Positions 11,808 through 24,226 of a stretch of DNA of 64,000 nucleotides are shown piece by piece; positions within the stretch are counted from its first letter, which is position 1, and each line of letters starts with the position of its first letter. The position numbers and the translations under genes were made by a program. This DNA is from Panopea generosa (Eukaryota; Mollusca; Bivalvia; Adapedonta; Hiatellidae). A model generated the notes under the pieces. That model saw nothing but the letters and a program-made list of their open reading frames with translations, had not been told where the DNA came from and searched no databases. Location of the stretch: assembly GCA_029582155.1 (NCBI GenBank), contig CM055897.1:91339829-91403828 (forward strand), given 5' to 3'.

Positions 11808-11992
11808 AATCAGGTAACCAGTCACATGCTCTAGAAAGTCTGCGAACTGTTAAAAATAACGCTCAACCGATTTATCTTTCGCCAATCTTTGTCGGAAACA
11901 AATTATAATTAGTCGACCAGTTGCAAAACCAGAAAGTGCATGAGAGTCCCGAGGATAGGACATATGCATTGTGGTTATTACAGCGGATGTGT
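11808..11992 (-). pseudogene. gamma exon, copy A (one in-frame stop)
   Basis: Minus-strand exon candidate flanked by a conserved tcag acceptor and an ATT|gtattg donor. The frame reads ITTMHMSYPRDSHALSGFA, then FRQRLAKDKSVERYF followed by a stop. Copy B (23,650-23,834) has Glu at that place. The frame conservation with copies B and C supports coding ancestry. I read it as a decayed copy. Possible family: proteasome assembly chaperone 4-like (weak). Confidence 0.45.
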
Positions 11993-12150
11993 CTGATTCA
12001 AATGCGTGGTTTATCACCGAGGAATAGCAATTATAAGACCGTATGAAATATATTTTTGGGTAGATATGAGGATATAAACTGAAGAAAAAGAGTGCGCCGT
12101 TGATAACGCTTACCGAAAGAATAAAACCAGACACAAAAACTGATTTATCT

Positions 12151-14264
12151 CAAAGAACACCAATGTAAGATTTTAAACGGATTTAACCAAGACGCATTCA
12201 TCAGTTATGATTGTTTCGGTTAATGTTATATTATTTAACAGTTTTCTCTAAGACAATGTCAGAACCTTTTGGGTTTCTGTTATATAATAAATATTAACAC
12301 AGTAAGTGTTAAATTGTGGGTGCCGCTACACAAATTTTTGACCTACAGCATATACAAATAAGTAAGTAAGTAAAAACATGATATATATGACAACAAATAA
12401 AAAAGCTATCGGTATTACGGGCATATTAATCACAACTATAGAATAGTGCTTACACATAAAAGAACAGTGAACGCATGAATGGTAATGGCGGTGGAGTGTT
12501 TTCCTTTATTTTTAATTTTCAAATCTAAAATAAATTCATAGATTATAAATAATGAAATTTGTCAAACAATATATTCGAAATACTACTCACAGTTCCTGAA
12601 TGTTTCAGAATAAAATCTGCAATAGTTTATTACTTTCAACAGACAAAGAGAAATTTGAATTTTTGGCGGAGAAGCAAACTAGTCAATATGTGTCACGTGA
12701 CAAATGTTTGTTAACAAATTGGCATATTGCAGCACTCATGGCTATATTTAAGATAAAATAGTTAAATGCAAACTAAAAATCATGCATGACTTACCAAACT
12801 TATAAATGATTTCTTGCATTGTCCATTTTTAATCATCAACAGTATCATTTTTTCTCTTCTTTATAAAAAATGGTCCAATTTAGGATGTCACTGGAATGAA
12901 TTATTTTACATGTGTATTATATCAGATCAACAACAACATATACAGTTTTAGAATCAAACTATACAAGGTGTTTTAACTAGGAATATCATGAATGACAAAT
13001 GGAAGCTTTTGAAAGTGACTTAAACCAATTCAATAACAATTTCTGGATTATTTTTCTCCATTAATTATCCGTAAATTATCATATAGAACTGATTTGTCCA
13101 TCATGATTTCTGTTTAATGAAATGTTCTCTCACTCCGTGTATTACACTGTTATGACATGAACCAATTTTTAATGAATTTTTCCTTAAATATTTTGTATTG
13201 AAACGCACAGTCTTGACATTGTTCTTAACTACCACAATCTGTTATTTACAGTTGGTACACATGATGTGAAAAAGCAACAACATTATTTAAAGTTTATTAA
13301 TAGCACAGTCTCTATTGCATCATTTTCTACTTTATCCAAGTTATAATTTTAAGGTATTGTGTTGAAAAAAAAACACCGTTTGCAATTTTTAATCACATCA
13401 ACATTAGTTTAAGTTTAATGCACGTATTTAACAAAGTGTTGATTATTACTTTTTTCTTAATAACATTCCAGTATGAATATAATAACCTAGTATGGATATA
13501 TAAGAAAGCCTTATTTGCAAGGTCTGATTTTACATCACTAAAAGTGACAAAAAATTCAGTACATATGTAACAATCTTATTATTCATATGTAAGTATTTTT
13601 AATTTCCCTCCAAAATTTGCAAAATGATTTGCATTGGGTTAAACTACTTGAAAATAGGAATATTGGGCATGTCTGTTAGACTGATTATAATGAATTGTAT
13701 TTAAAATAAATATACATATGCTCATCTACAGTATCACTTTGACTTTAACCACATCATCTAATTGGTTGTGTTGATAAAAACTGTCATTACCTGATAATGG
13801 CTAATTAAAGACCCTGTAATTCCTAATGCCATATATGGTGAGATGTGATATCGATCCCAAAGCCAATATTCCTATATCAGTTACACATATTAAGAATTCT
13901 AACTTGATGAAACATGATCTGCGAGTAAATAATTTACATCGAATAATCTGATCGGATGTTGGGGCTTTAAAATTATTTTTATATCTTTATGAATCAACTA
14001 AATTTAAAAGTTACTAAAGCAAATAGCATGAAAGATCATTGTATGTTACTATGATTCTATCAATAGTGTATAACCATGTTCATAAATAAATAATATCTCC
14101 TCTAATATGATAAGCATTCGACATATATTTTCCAATTTTTGCATCAAATATATCAACTTTCATGAAAAATGCATTTTCTCTTAAATCATTATGAAGTTTA
14201 CAGTTAGGTAAAATGTGCATTTTGTCTTGAATAGACGGCAAGTCTCAGAATCTGTCACATATAT
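12151..14264. other. AT-rich non-coding stretch inside the left module
   Basis: I found no coding exon, SINE head or transposon end. A short aagtaagtaagtaagt run sits near 12,359-12,374. No good match elsewhere in the window, so this may be sequence lost from, or never present in, the right copy. Confidence 0.4.
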
Positions 14265-14920
14265 GTTCCGTTACCTGAAACATATCAGGAAAATAGATAT
14301 CAACAAATTGAGTATATCAATGTCTTATTTCACAAATGTACAAGACACATTGAACATAAATATAAAATCCATACAAATATATATTTATATCTAAAATGAT
14401 TCATAACATTCAAAAACTAAAATAACAGTTCATGTTTGTCAAAACAGACAATATTTCAATTATCTAAAGAATATCCAAAGACTGATACAAATATTGGTTG
14501 AGACTGTCTGATCTTTTTAAAGTTTGTTGAGATATTTATCGGTTAGATACAATGATAGTTTGTTACAATGCCAACTGATTGGAGCGGTTTGAAGATGAAA
14601 TAAATTATATTTTAGGGATAATAGGATAAATCAAATTTACTTATTTTGTTAAATGAATGGGATTAAATGAAAGCAATACTCGCCATTTATCTAACATTTG
14701 CAGTACTAGTGTACCAATGATTGTTTGATAATCATCTTAAAGAATCAATAGAGAAAACGTCAAAGGTATTCAAAATAAGAAAATACATAATCAACAGGAG
14801 ACGTCGTATGTGAAGGACACAACAACTAAAACAACATGAACGCAACATAAGGAATAATTAAGATACGTATAAAACATACACAGACAAGATGTGACAAAAG
14901 AGTCACCACCTTGTGAAGGT
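14265..14920. repeat. delta block, left copy
   Basis: Matches 27,733-28,250: both begin with a tacctgaaac/tcctgaaac-type segment followed by tcaggaaaat. They share gtcaaaacagacaatatttc and end in acaagat...gtcacc just before the satellite repeat. The left copy has extra sequence near 14,735-14,840. Confidence 0.75.
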
Positions 14921-17900
14921 CAGTAGCAAAATACGCCATTGGGGAGTATCAACTTGGTTAACTGGTGCACCCAACCTCACTCTTAACCCGCCGTCATATC
15001 ATTATACAGTAGCAAAATACGCCATTGGGGAGTCTAAACCTGGTTAACAGGTGAACCCAACCTCGCTCTTCCCCCGTCGTCATATCATTATACAGTAACA
15101 AAATACGCCATTGAGAAGCCTTAACCTGGTAAACTGGTGCACACAACCTCGCTCTTTCCACGTCGTCATATCATTAAACAGTAACAAAATACGCCATTAA
15201 GGAGCCTTAACCTGGTAAACTGGTGCATATAACCTCGCTCTTTCCACGTCGTCATATCATTATACAGTAACAAAATACGCCATTGGGGAGTCTAAAACTG
15301 GTTAACGGGTGCACCAAACCTCGCTCTTCCCCCGTCGTCATAGCATTATACAGTAGCAAAATACACCATTGGGGAGTCTAAACCTGGTTAACGGGTGCAT
15401 CCAACCTCGCTCTTCCCCCGTCGTCATATCATTATACAGTAGCAAAATACACCATTGGGGAGTCTAAACCTGGTAAACGGGTGCACCCAACCTCGCTTTT
15501 CGCCTGTCGTCATATCATTATACAGTTATAAAATACGCCATTGGGGAGTCTAAACCTGGTAAACAGATGCACCCATCCTCGCTTTTCCCCCGTCGTCATA
15601 GCATTATACAGTAGCAAAATACACCATTATAGAGTCTAAATCTGGTTAACTGATGCACCCATCCTCGCTCTTCCCCCGTCGTAATATCATTATACAGTAT
15701 TAAAATACACCATTGGGGAGTCTAAACCTGGTTAACAGATGCACCCATCCTCGCTCTTTCCCCGTCGTCATAGCATTATACAGTAGCAAAATACACCATT
15801 GGGGAGTCTAAACTTGGTTAACGGGTGCACCCAAACTCGCTCTTCCCCCGTCGTCATATTATTATACAGTAGCAAAATACGCCACTGGAGAGTCTAATCT
15901 TTGTAGATTGGTGCACCAAACCTCGCTCTTTTCCAGTCGTCATATCATTATACAGTAGCAAAATACACCATTGGGGAGTCTAAACCTGGTTAACAGATGC
16001 ATCCATCCTCGCTCTTCCCACACCGTCATATCATTATACAGTAACAAAATACGCCATTCGGGAGTCTAAACCTGGTTAACAGATTTCATCATGCAGTAGC
16101 AAAATACGCCATTGGGGAGTCTTAACCTGGTAACGTGGTGCACCCAACCTGGCTCTTCCCCCGTCATCATATCATTATACAGAAGCAAAATACGCACTTG
16201 GGGAGCTTAAACCTAGTAAACGGGTGCACCCAACCTCGCTCTTCCCCCGTCGTCATATTGTTATACAGTAGCAAAATACGCCACTGGGGAGACTGATCTT
16301 TGTAAATTGGTGCACCCAACCTCGCTCTTTCCTGTCGTCGTTCATTATGCAGTAACAAAATACGCCATTTGGGAGTCTTAACCTGGTTAACAGATGCACC
16401 CATCCTCGCTCTTTCCCCGTCGTCATAGCATTATACAGTAGCAAAATACACCATTGGGGAGTCTAAACTTGGTTAACGGGTGCACCCAACCTCGCTCTTC
16501 CCCCGTCGTCATATTATTATACAGTAGCAAAATACCCCACTGGGGAGTATAATCTTTGTAAATTGGTGCACCCAACCTCGCTCTTTTCCCGTCGTCATAT
16601 CATTATACAGTAGCAAAATACACCATTGGGTAGTCTAAACCTGGTTAACAGATGCACCCATCCTCGCTCTTTTCCCGTCGTCATATCATTATACAGTAGC
16701 AAAATACACCATTGGGTAGTCTAAACCTGGTTAATAGATGCATCCATCCTCGCTCTTCCCACATCGTCATATCATTATACAGTAACAAAATACGCCATTT
16801 GGGAGTCTAAACCTGGTTAACAGATTTCATCATGCAGTAGCAAAATACGCTTTTGGGGAGTCTAAACCCTTGTAACGTGGTGCACCCAACCTGGCTCTTC
16901 CCCCGTCATCATATCATTATACAGAAGCAAAATACGCAACTGGGGAGCTTAAACCTAGTAAACGGATGCACCCAACCTCGCTCTTTCCTGTCGTCGTTCA
17001 TTATGTAGTAGCAAAATACGCCATTGGGGAGTCTAAACCTGGTAACCTGGTGCACCCAACCTCACTCTTCCCCCGTCGTCATATCATTATACAGAAGCAA
17101 AATACGCACTTGGGGAGCTTAAACCTAGTAAACGGGTGCACCCAACCTCGCTCTTTCCTGTCGTCGTTCATTATGCAGTAGCAAAATACGCCATTGGGGA
17201 GTCTAAACCTTGTAACCTGGTGCACCCAACCTGGCTCTTCCCCCGTCGTCATATCATTATACAGAAGCAAAATACGCAACTGGGGAGCTTAAACCCAGTA
17301 AACGGGTGCACCCAACCTCGCTCTTCCCTCGTCGTCATATTATTATACAGTACCAACAAACGCCACTGCGGAGTCTAAACCTGGTTAACGGTTGCACCCA
17401 ACCTCGCTCTTACCCGTCGTCATATTATTATACAGAAGCAACAGACGCCACTGGGGAGTCTAAACCTGGTTAACGGGTGCACCCAACCTCGTCCCCCCCC
17501 CCCCCGTCTTCTTATCATTATACAGTACCAACAGACGCCACTGGGAAGCTTAAGCCTGTTAACGGGTGGACCCAACCTCGCTCTTCCCCCGTCATCGTCA
17601 CATCATTTAAACAGTACCAACAGACGCCACTGGGGAGCTTAAACCTGGTTAACGGGTGCACCCAACCTCGCTCTTCCTCCGTCGTCATATTATTATTCAG
17701 TAGCAGCAGACGCCACTTGGGAGTTTAAACCTGGTTAACGGGTGCACCCAACCTCGCTCTTCCCCCATCGTCATATTATTATACAGTAGCAACAGACGCC
17801 ACTGGGGAGTCTTAACCTGGTTAACGGGTGCACCCAACCTCGCTTTCCCCCCTGTCGTCATATCATTATAGAGTACCAACAGACGCCACTGGGAAGCTTA

Positions 17901-18110
17901 AGCCTGTTAACGGGTGGAACCTCGTCGTCATATTATTATACAGTAGCAACAGACGCCACTGGGGAATCTAAACCTGGTTAACGGGTGCACCCAACCTCGC
18001 TCTTCCCCCCGTCGTCATATCATTATACAACAGCAACAGACGCCACTGCGGAGAAGAAACTTGGTGAACGAGTGCACCCAACCTCGGTCTTCCCCCGTCG
18101 TCATATCATA
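14921..18110 (+). repeat. 86-bp satellite array, about 37 units
   Basis: Head-to-tail units of about 86 bp. Consensus landmarks are cagtagcaaaatacgcca, ttggggagtctaaacctgg, ttaacgggtgcacccaacc, tcgctcttcccccgtcgtca and tatcattata. Two main variants exist: the aaaatacgcc type to about 17,345 and the caacagacgccact type after it. Several units are shortened, for example at 16,081-16,100 and 16,822-16,840 (both agatttcatcatgcag), which repeat at 741-bp spacing. The period is not a multiple of three, so frames through it are by-products. The identical flanks of the single monomer at 28,251-28,332 show this is an in-place expansion. Confidence 0.95.
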
Positions 18111-18470
18111 AGACGAGACAGCGTAGATAAATGTCAAAAGTTGCTACCACTGGTCCTTGAAACTACTTATATTTTACTGCACATTGCCAGCCAATAGTTT
18201 ATAAACCGAAAAAAAAAACATGTTGAATTTAAGTTCAATGAGGATAATGCTAAATTTTATAGAAAATTGTATCATTCAAAATATGAAAATAAATGTTTTA
18301 ATCATAAATCTACGTACATTTACCGGTCTGTATAAAATTATCTTTTTCACAACTTAAAAAATGGAAACGTCCACTTTGTACCGATATTATTATATATACA
18401 GCTGACTGCATTTTCAAATATATTATATTTGTTTTATTTGTTATCAAACACAATCAAACTGTTTCTTCCT
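18111..18470. other. right flank of the satellite array
   Basis: The first bases (after catatcata, then a gacgag-like start) match the right flank of the single monomer at 28,333. Beyond that the sequence is AT-rich with no recognised feature. Confidence 0.45.
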
Positions 18471-18599
18471 ATTTAGGCCAGAATTCAATCATTCATAGTA
18501 ACTATCCATCAATGAAATTCCGAGTTCAGTTGTCAGTTGTTCAAAAAGTATACTTAACTTTAAACTTTTACAGATTATATATAATGGCGAGCAGCGCAC

Positions 18600-18820
18600 A
18601 TAACAATTGTTCCTGAGATCCCCAGGGCGGTTAACTAGACACACCTTATCTCTGCAGGTCACGGGCGACCATTTTCCCGCATATTCGGAGGCGGGCTATT
18701 CACAGCCATAGAATCAAATTGATGGTCAATTATTACGGACACAATGTTCCCGCGTGGATTCGAACTCACTCCCCTAGATTGACAATGAGATGCATTACCG
18801 ACTTTGTTAGCCGGCCTAAC
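18600..18820 (-). mobile_element. tRNA-derived SINE, minus orientation
   Basis: Read on the minus strand, a tRNA-like head (18,820-18,750) has an A-box-like aacaaagtcggtaa and a B box gagttcgaatcc. The non-tRNA body follows, with gaatatgcgggaaaatggtc, gtgacctgcagagataagg and ttaaccgccctggggatc. It is absent from the paralogous place in the right module, consistent with a later insertion. No clear target duplication was found. Confidence 0.7.
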
Positions 18821-19189
18821 TCACACTTTAAAAGCGGTTTAAAGGTAATGGACACTTGAATATACAGTGTAATTATTTGTATAATACTAGTAACAGGATT
18901 ATGTTAACGACGTTTCTCTGAAAATAAACATACCCGAGTTCAAACATGACTCTATTATGAAGGGAATGACAACCAAAAATACTTTAATCGATTTGATCCA
19001 GAAATATAAATATTATATTTACATTTTCATTTTTATATTATCTCATAAATTGATATATCATATATGCCTTTTTATAATTTTATGCAGAGCGTGTAAGTTG
19101 TATGAAGTAGCTACACAATCGATGGAAAATACATAGAGCATAATTATTGGCTTAGTTAAATAAGCTTGTTTTTATTGAGTGAGCGCTGA

Positions 19190-19835
19190 AACGGCCGGTC
19201 ACTCGTGTATCACGATCAGCCATGGGAATTTCGCTAGTGAATTATAATTCATATTTCGATGAAACCAACGTTTCTAATTTATGATTGAAAACACAAAAAA
19301 TACCATTGATAATTTCACTATATGTACAGTGAAAGTGTCATAATTCACTTAGGCTGCTTTAAATCGCCAATCATTGAATTAGTCAGTTATCAATTAAATA
19401 TTATATGTTCTCTCAGTGTTCTCATTTCATTTATCTACCAGCATACTGTTTAGTACAAGTGTTGTCTCCTTGGCAACACTTGCTATGATAAACAGTGTAT
19501 TCTAGACAATGTCCCAAAGGATGTCGAGATGATTATATTAATTAAAATCCTGTAAAATGTGTCTCTTCTATGTCTCTTGAGAAGATTGTAGATCTTAAAC
19601 AGATCCTTGTTCATTCTTAAATAAAACAGGAAATTGATCGCTATGCAAACTTTAATATTGCAAGATATATAATGTACTAACAAATGTTGTCTGTGTGCTT
19701 CGTGCTCAATTTAGTTTAGATATGGTTTAAAATATTAAGCATGTTTAAATTAGATATTATCATTAATTGACTATGGATTTAAAAATGTTGAGCATCCTTT
19801 TTCGGATTTTTCGATTTGTTATATTTTATTCATTT
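19190..19835. repeat. epsilon block, left copy
   Basis: Matches 28,500-29,080. A shared core spans gcatactgtttagtacaagt, gttgtctccttggcaaca and aatgtcccaaaggat. The copy ends near 19,835, where the left module has 1.7 kb (including a Tc1 element) not present in the right module. Confidence 0.8.
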
Positions 19836-19865
19836 TATTGACATGTGGTACGCATGTTATGTATA

Positions 19866-20366
19866 CACCTAGAAAAAAATTAAGCACCCCGATCCCGAAA
19901 ATTTGACAATGAATGACAATACATGTGTTAAACGTGTGGGACATCTTGTGTCGTCAGAAATAGAAACTGGACATACCAGTAGTCAGAACTGGCACAAGTT
20001 TTGCACCGAGAATGGCAAAACTTACCCAAGGATCGGATCCAACGTCTTACTGGTGGCATGAGGAGGATGGTTGAAGCAGTCATCTGGACACGTGATGGCT
20101 ATACACGTTACTGCCGATTGCGTCATAGAATGCCATGTAAGGGTAATACCCGTCAGTTTTAGTAAAAAATATTCACTTGAAAACGTATTTTCAAGTCTAC
20201 AGTTCCATACATAAAACATGTATATATGTTTGTAAAGAAACAGCATTTCTGCTTGTGCTTCGATATTTTATTAAAAAATACACTAAATTGATAAACGTGC
20301 AGCCTTTTGATTGTAAAAAGGTCATTCACTGTAAAATTTCCGGGATGCTTAACATTATCCCAGGTG
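19866..20366 (+). mobile_element. internally deleted Tc1-like transposon
   Basis: Terminal inverted repeats are cacctagaaaaaaattaagc at the left and the imperfect complement ending gcttaacattatcccaggtg at the right. TA dinucleotides flank both ends (19,864-19,865 and 20,367-20,368). Inside, 20,013-20,111 reads the last 33 codons of a Tc1-like transposase: WQNLPKDRIQRLTGGMRRMV, ending DGYTRY, the usual C-terminal ending of the family. The normal stop is replaced by Cys. At about 501 bp this is a deletion derivative of an element normally near 1.3-1.7 kb. Confidence 0.85.
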
Positions 20367-20368
20367 TA

Positions 20369-21525
20369 TAGTGTAACAAAATAAGAACCTGACCATGCTA
20401 GCAATCTATCTAAATAAGACTTACTTGTGAACACTGCCACCTTACGTCTGTTTTTAACAGCAAATAATCAATGTATTAAACGAGCATGCCATCAATAAGA
20501 CTATTTCTACATGGAACAACACTGTTTATATACATAATCATCCATATTTACTATAAATGAAATCGCCTTAGAAACATCAACATAAATCGAAATATTTATT
20601 TGACAAGCAATCTGGCACTGGGTGGGGTGAACAAAACTACCTATTCAGTTATTATATTTGTATAGTTTGATACTATGTGTAAGTTAGATAGTGTTTTAAA
20701 TATAAAGATTATTTTTTACATAAGTATAATCAGTCTTAACAAGTTTAATTATATTTATCTAAGGATAGATGAGAGTACCCTTGAATGACCTTCCAAAATA
20801 GCTACTGCCAGATTTCTGCTGTCAACAAGAATTATTTTTTTGAGACTAATGCAAAGCTTTTCCAATGTATAAAAACAATTGATGATGTTAAATATTCACT
20901 AAGAATAATTGTATTAATGTCTTACATTCAAATAATGCTGTATATTCTCAATAGGAAATTGTATTTGAATTGCCACCCTCGAAAGTAGCCAGAGTGGGAA
21001 GATTTGAAAATCTGTCCACCTCAATTTTAGCATCTTCATTTTTACTTTATTTTTTATTTTAATATTAACTTGCATGATTTGCATCTGAACTATGACATTG
21101 TGATATCCTTTTCATGTCAACTAATGGTATGGAAAATGTGTTTCTATTGTGTTAAATGAACCTTTTCGTGTATCAAATCTTGCAACATGGCGGACATTTG
21201 CCAGATCAGCCAGATTCTGGAAACCTGTGGATATGAAATGCTCACATTTGATAGGCCTAGAAGTGCCAGAATCCCAGACTTTTTGCCTATATAAACGCTT
21301 AGAAATTTAGATTTCAGCTCACTCTTAGTTCCAGACATTTAGAAAACAAGTCCCACCACTTCCGGTATTTTATCCTTCGTATGTATAATGTATATTATGA
21401 ATTACTGTATATCAGAGAGTTTTGCCTTATTAGGTAACTAACCGTATAAACTGTATAAATCAGCTATGCCATCCAATCTTGTTGCTCGCCATCTATCTAA
21501 AAACACGACCTGGAGTGTTACAATA

Positions 21526-21528
<3 letters not shown>
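20369..21528. other. AT-rich sequence unique to the left module
   Basis: No coding, SINE or terminal-repeat signal. It lies between the Tc1 element and the GT microsatellite and has no counterpart between 29,080 and 29,110. Confidence 0.4.

Positions 21529-21571
<43 letters not shown>
21529..21571. repeat. (GT)n microsatellite
   Basis: About 21 uninterrupted GT dinucleotides. At the right edge the sequence passes into the zeta block (gattggctg). Confidence 0.95.
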
Positions 21572-21572
<1 letters not shown>

Positions 21573-22090
21573 TTGGCTGTTTAACGTTTTGATGCTGTGT
21601 GTCTGTGCAAGAGATGTCAATGATTAAAACAACAGTGTAACATAATATCAAAATACTTCATTCCAGCAACAGAACCAACATTTCCAATAATAATTTAGTC
21701 TAGAAGCATGATATTTACTCGTATTCAATATTGGAATAACTGGTCCCTCCGGTATGATTGCTCTTCTCATATATTCTGTTACATAGTGTTCCCACTGGTT
21801 ACATGACTGATACTCATGCCAGTATTAACAGACATATTGGTTTAACTCCATCATGTATATATACACATGCTACGACTCTCTACACAGAGCTGTTCCTTAT
21901 AATGTACTTTTTATTAATAATAAAATAAATAGAAAAATAAATAATAGAAAAAATGAAAGCAGAACGTAATTGCTATTTTTACAACATAAATATAAGGATA
22001 TTTGTAAATTCAATCAAATATGACGTTCTACACCTCACATGATTATTAACAACATAAATTATTAATTGAAATATTGCAGAAAGATGCCAA
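21572..22090. repeat. zeta block, left copy
   Basis: Aligned to 29,131-29,600. Landmarks: gattggctg, gattaaaacaa, tattctgttacatag, ctacgactctcta and the cagagctgttcctt segment. In the left module the alpha-like block resumes at about 22,250, so this is the module-to-module junction. Confidence 0.8.
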
Positions 22091-22249
22091 TTTTCAATGT
22101 TTGCATTGGTGAGGTAACTCAGACTTTAAAATTAAATCCTTCATTTGTCGATCATACCACATGAAGGCATAAACAAAAGAGAAATTTTATTTTTTTAGAC
22201 TTGAGACTTCAGAAATTGTATGTGAAAAAGTTTGTAAGTTACTTGTTGA

Positions 22250-22540
22250 AATACAATGATTCTACTTAGATTCATTCCGAGAACTTTTTCCACAAAATAA
22301 CTGAATATGAAATATTTACGTCATTTCCGTTATGTAAACGGGTTACACACCATTCATATTTTTGTTGTTATAAATCAACAACATTCCATTTGTTTAATTG
22401 ATATTTAACAGTTTTATATACCATAGCAATCAATTAGATAAAATGAAAATGGTATAACAATGTGATACAAAATAATATAGAATTGTAAGAAATTACAAAG
22501 TGAGATACAGTAACAGAATAAAAATAAATAAGGTAACTTA
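22250..22540. repeat. alpha-flank, short middle copy
   Basis: Matches the intronic side of the alpha block: a ttctacttagattcatt start, a run through gttataaatcaacaacatt and gtgatacaaa. The alpha exon itself is absent here, so the middle copy is a truncated module. Confidence 0.6.
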
Positions 22541-22849
22541 ATTATTATTGTTACAGCTCAATGGATTTGACCTCGATCGTTATGAATCTGATATCAACAT
22601 CAATAAACATTTCTACCAAATGTCAGTTTCTTTTATTCATTATTTTTTAGATATCTTAACAATACTGGGTGAATACTTAGAATAGTTGCCAAGTATATTC
22701 AAGTATATTTTCTCACTTGTTCAAATACAATCATTAGGTCATTTTGTCATCTTGATATTAAAGCAGATTATACGTTTCAATCCGCAAAGTCAATGTCATG
22801 ATTGGAATTGTGACGTTGTAAACACATCGAATTAGTGCGCGCATTGTTT

Positions 22850-22968
22850 ATGGTAACTTGCGACAAACGTCACGTGGAACACATGACAACATGACACCGC
22901 ACCAGCAAATCAAGATCGCACAACCAATGAAATGCGAACTAGTTCTTTTAGCTCCGCACAGCTTCAAA
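22850..22968 (-). promoter_or_regulatory. alternative first-exon / promoter module, middle copy
   Basis: On the minus strand a stretch of about 115 bases matches 31,651-31,760 on the plus strand. Shared pieces are gctaaaag, cattggttg (an inverted CCAAT box), cgat-ttgatttg and acgtgacgtttg/acatgacgtttg. The plus-strand paralogue ends in gcc|gtaagt, a consensus donor; here it is gtc|gcaagt, a weaker GC-type donor. It occupies the position where the other copies have the MAPA first-exon block, suggesting a swapped promoter. Inference only. Confidence 0.4.
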
Positions 22969-23039
22969 TGCTTTTCACTGGGAATGAAAATGCAATTTAT
23001 TTATATTGGTCATTTATACCGATGGCAGAAGCAATGTAG

Positions 23040-23960
23040 ACATACTATATTAAAACATAGACTATGCGTATATAACATTTATAGTATACATGTATAGATA
23101 AAACGTCATGAGTCATGTACCATGCACTAGCTCTGTTTTCTGTTTTAACATGTTCTGGTACATATTAAAGGTAAATTTGATAGAGTTAGGGTAATATTTT
23201 GTCGAATGCTGCACATACAAGATAAAGTTTGATATTGTGATAATATCTGAAATAAAATTACGTCAATAGGCGACAACTGAATTGTTATTCATTTTATCAA
23301 TTTTGGCACAACTATGTTGAAGTAGCTGCTATTGAGCTCACCTGGCTTACAGGATCGTGTGGGCCATTGCCATCATTTTGCGTCCGCTTTCGCCGGCGAC
23401 TTCGACCTCATTGTCGTCGTCAGTGTTTTTAATTATTCTTATTTGCTTATATGGAACAAATGAACCAAATGGAAAAATAGTGGTGTTAAGCAGATATATT
23501 ACCCAAATGGTGTGTGTTCTATTCGGACTACTTTTGTGCTGATGCTGAGTTCAATCTTGCAACAGTTTAACGTAATCATATTCCAATCAAATGTACAATG
23601 ACATCAAATAGAAATTCACCATTTTTCCGCAACAATAAATTCACATTACAATCAGGTGAACGGCCACAGGCTCTGAAAAGCCTCTAAGTTGTTCAATGTA
23701 ACGTTCATCCGATTTGTCTGTTGCCAATCTTTGTCTGCAAAAAAACATAATTGGCCGACCAGCTGCAAAACCAGAAAATGCATGAGGGTCCTGAGGAAAG
23801 GACAGATGCATTGTGGTTATTGTAGTGGATTCATCTGATACAAGTTTGTGGTTTGTCACTGCGAAATGGCAATTATAGGACCAAATACAGATTCATTCTG
23901 GACAGACATAAACTGAAGAAGAAAAATGCAACGTTGATATAGTATGCAAATAGAACAAAA
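23040..23960. repeat. beta-tail and gamma blocks, middle copy
   Basis: Matches 10,760-12,150 and 25,510-27,450 with gaps. Contains the best-preserved gamma exon (23,650-23,834). Confidence 0.75.
23650..23834 (-). CDS. gamma exon, copy B (intact)
   Basis: Minus-strand exon with acceptor gtatcag and donor ATT|gtaatg. The frame is open throughout and reads STTITTMHLSFPQDPHAF, SGFAAGRPIMFFCRQRL, ATDKSDERYIEQLRGF. Copies A and C share the frame but have a stop after ERYF. The exon lies only about 240 bases downstream of alpha copy C (24,077-24,226), as if they belonged to one gene. Compared from memory with proteasome assembly chaperone 4, I see S-T...I/V-T/S-T, G-F/L-A, a hydrophobic strand and TD...I/V-E in the same order. 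That is suggestive, not proof. Confidence 0.45.
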
Positions 23961-24076
23961 CTAGATACAAACAACTTCTATTGAAACTATACAGGGTACA
24001 ATAAACGTCAAAACTTTTCACAGTACCAACAGACTCTTGCTAAGATCGATGCAGTATACATTCTACTCCATTTCTG

Positions 24077-24226
24077 CGCTATAGTTGTTTCCTATAAAAA
24101 CCGCGTGTGAATGGCACAACAATTGATTTGTCGATTATTTCCCAGAGGTATACTTGCTAATTCTGCTTATTAAAACCCGGAAAACTAGACATATCTTTCG
24201 TCTTTGGGAGCTCCTCGATGAAGAAT
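24077..24226 (-). pseudogene. alpha exon, copy C (decayed)
   Basis: Minus-strand paralogue of 352-517. The acceptor is changed to gactaag. The conserved Met frame reads EELPKTKDMSSFPGFNKQN, then a stop, then QVYLWEIIDKSIVV and further stops. A donor-like ggagtagaatg sits where copy A has gagtatcaatg. Gene order upstream: first exon at 25,322-25,437. Downstream: gamma copy B. Confidence 0.5.

Larger units (their letters stand above)
10191..12150. repeat. beta and gamma blocks, left copy
   Basis: Aligned by eye, 10,200-10,990 matches 25,020-25,800. The interval 11,035-12,150 matches 26,740-27,450 and 23,240-23,960. About 450 bases (11,155-11,600) are present only in this copy. Landmarks: tggactggctctgtttt, gcgtgatt, the acctggctta segment, attacctaga, and the aatacaatcaggtaacca segment. 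The order alpha-beta-gamma is the same in each copy. Confidence 0.75.

Noticed and set aside
14921..18110. CRISPR-like array
   Set aside because: Units are contiguous and similar over their whole length, with no unique spacers; the context is a eukaryotic genome. It is a satellite.
16167..18197. Open frames of 60-83 codons on both strands
   Set aside because: All are readings of the satellite unit. The 86-bp period shifts frame each unit, and no domain is present.
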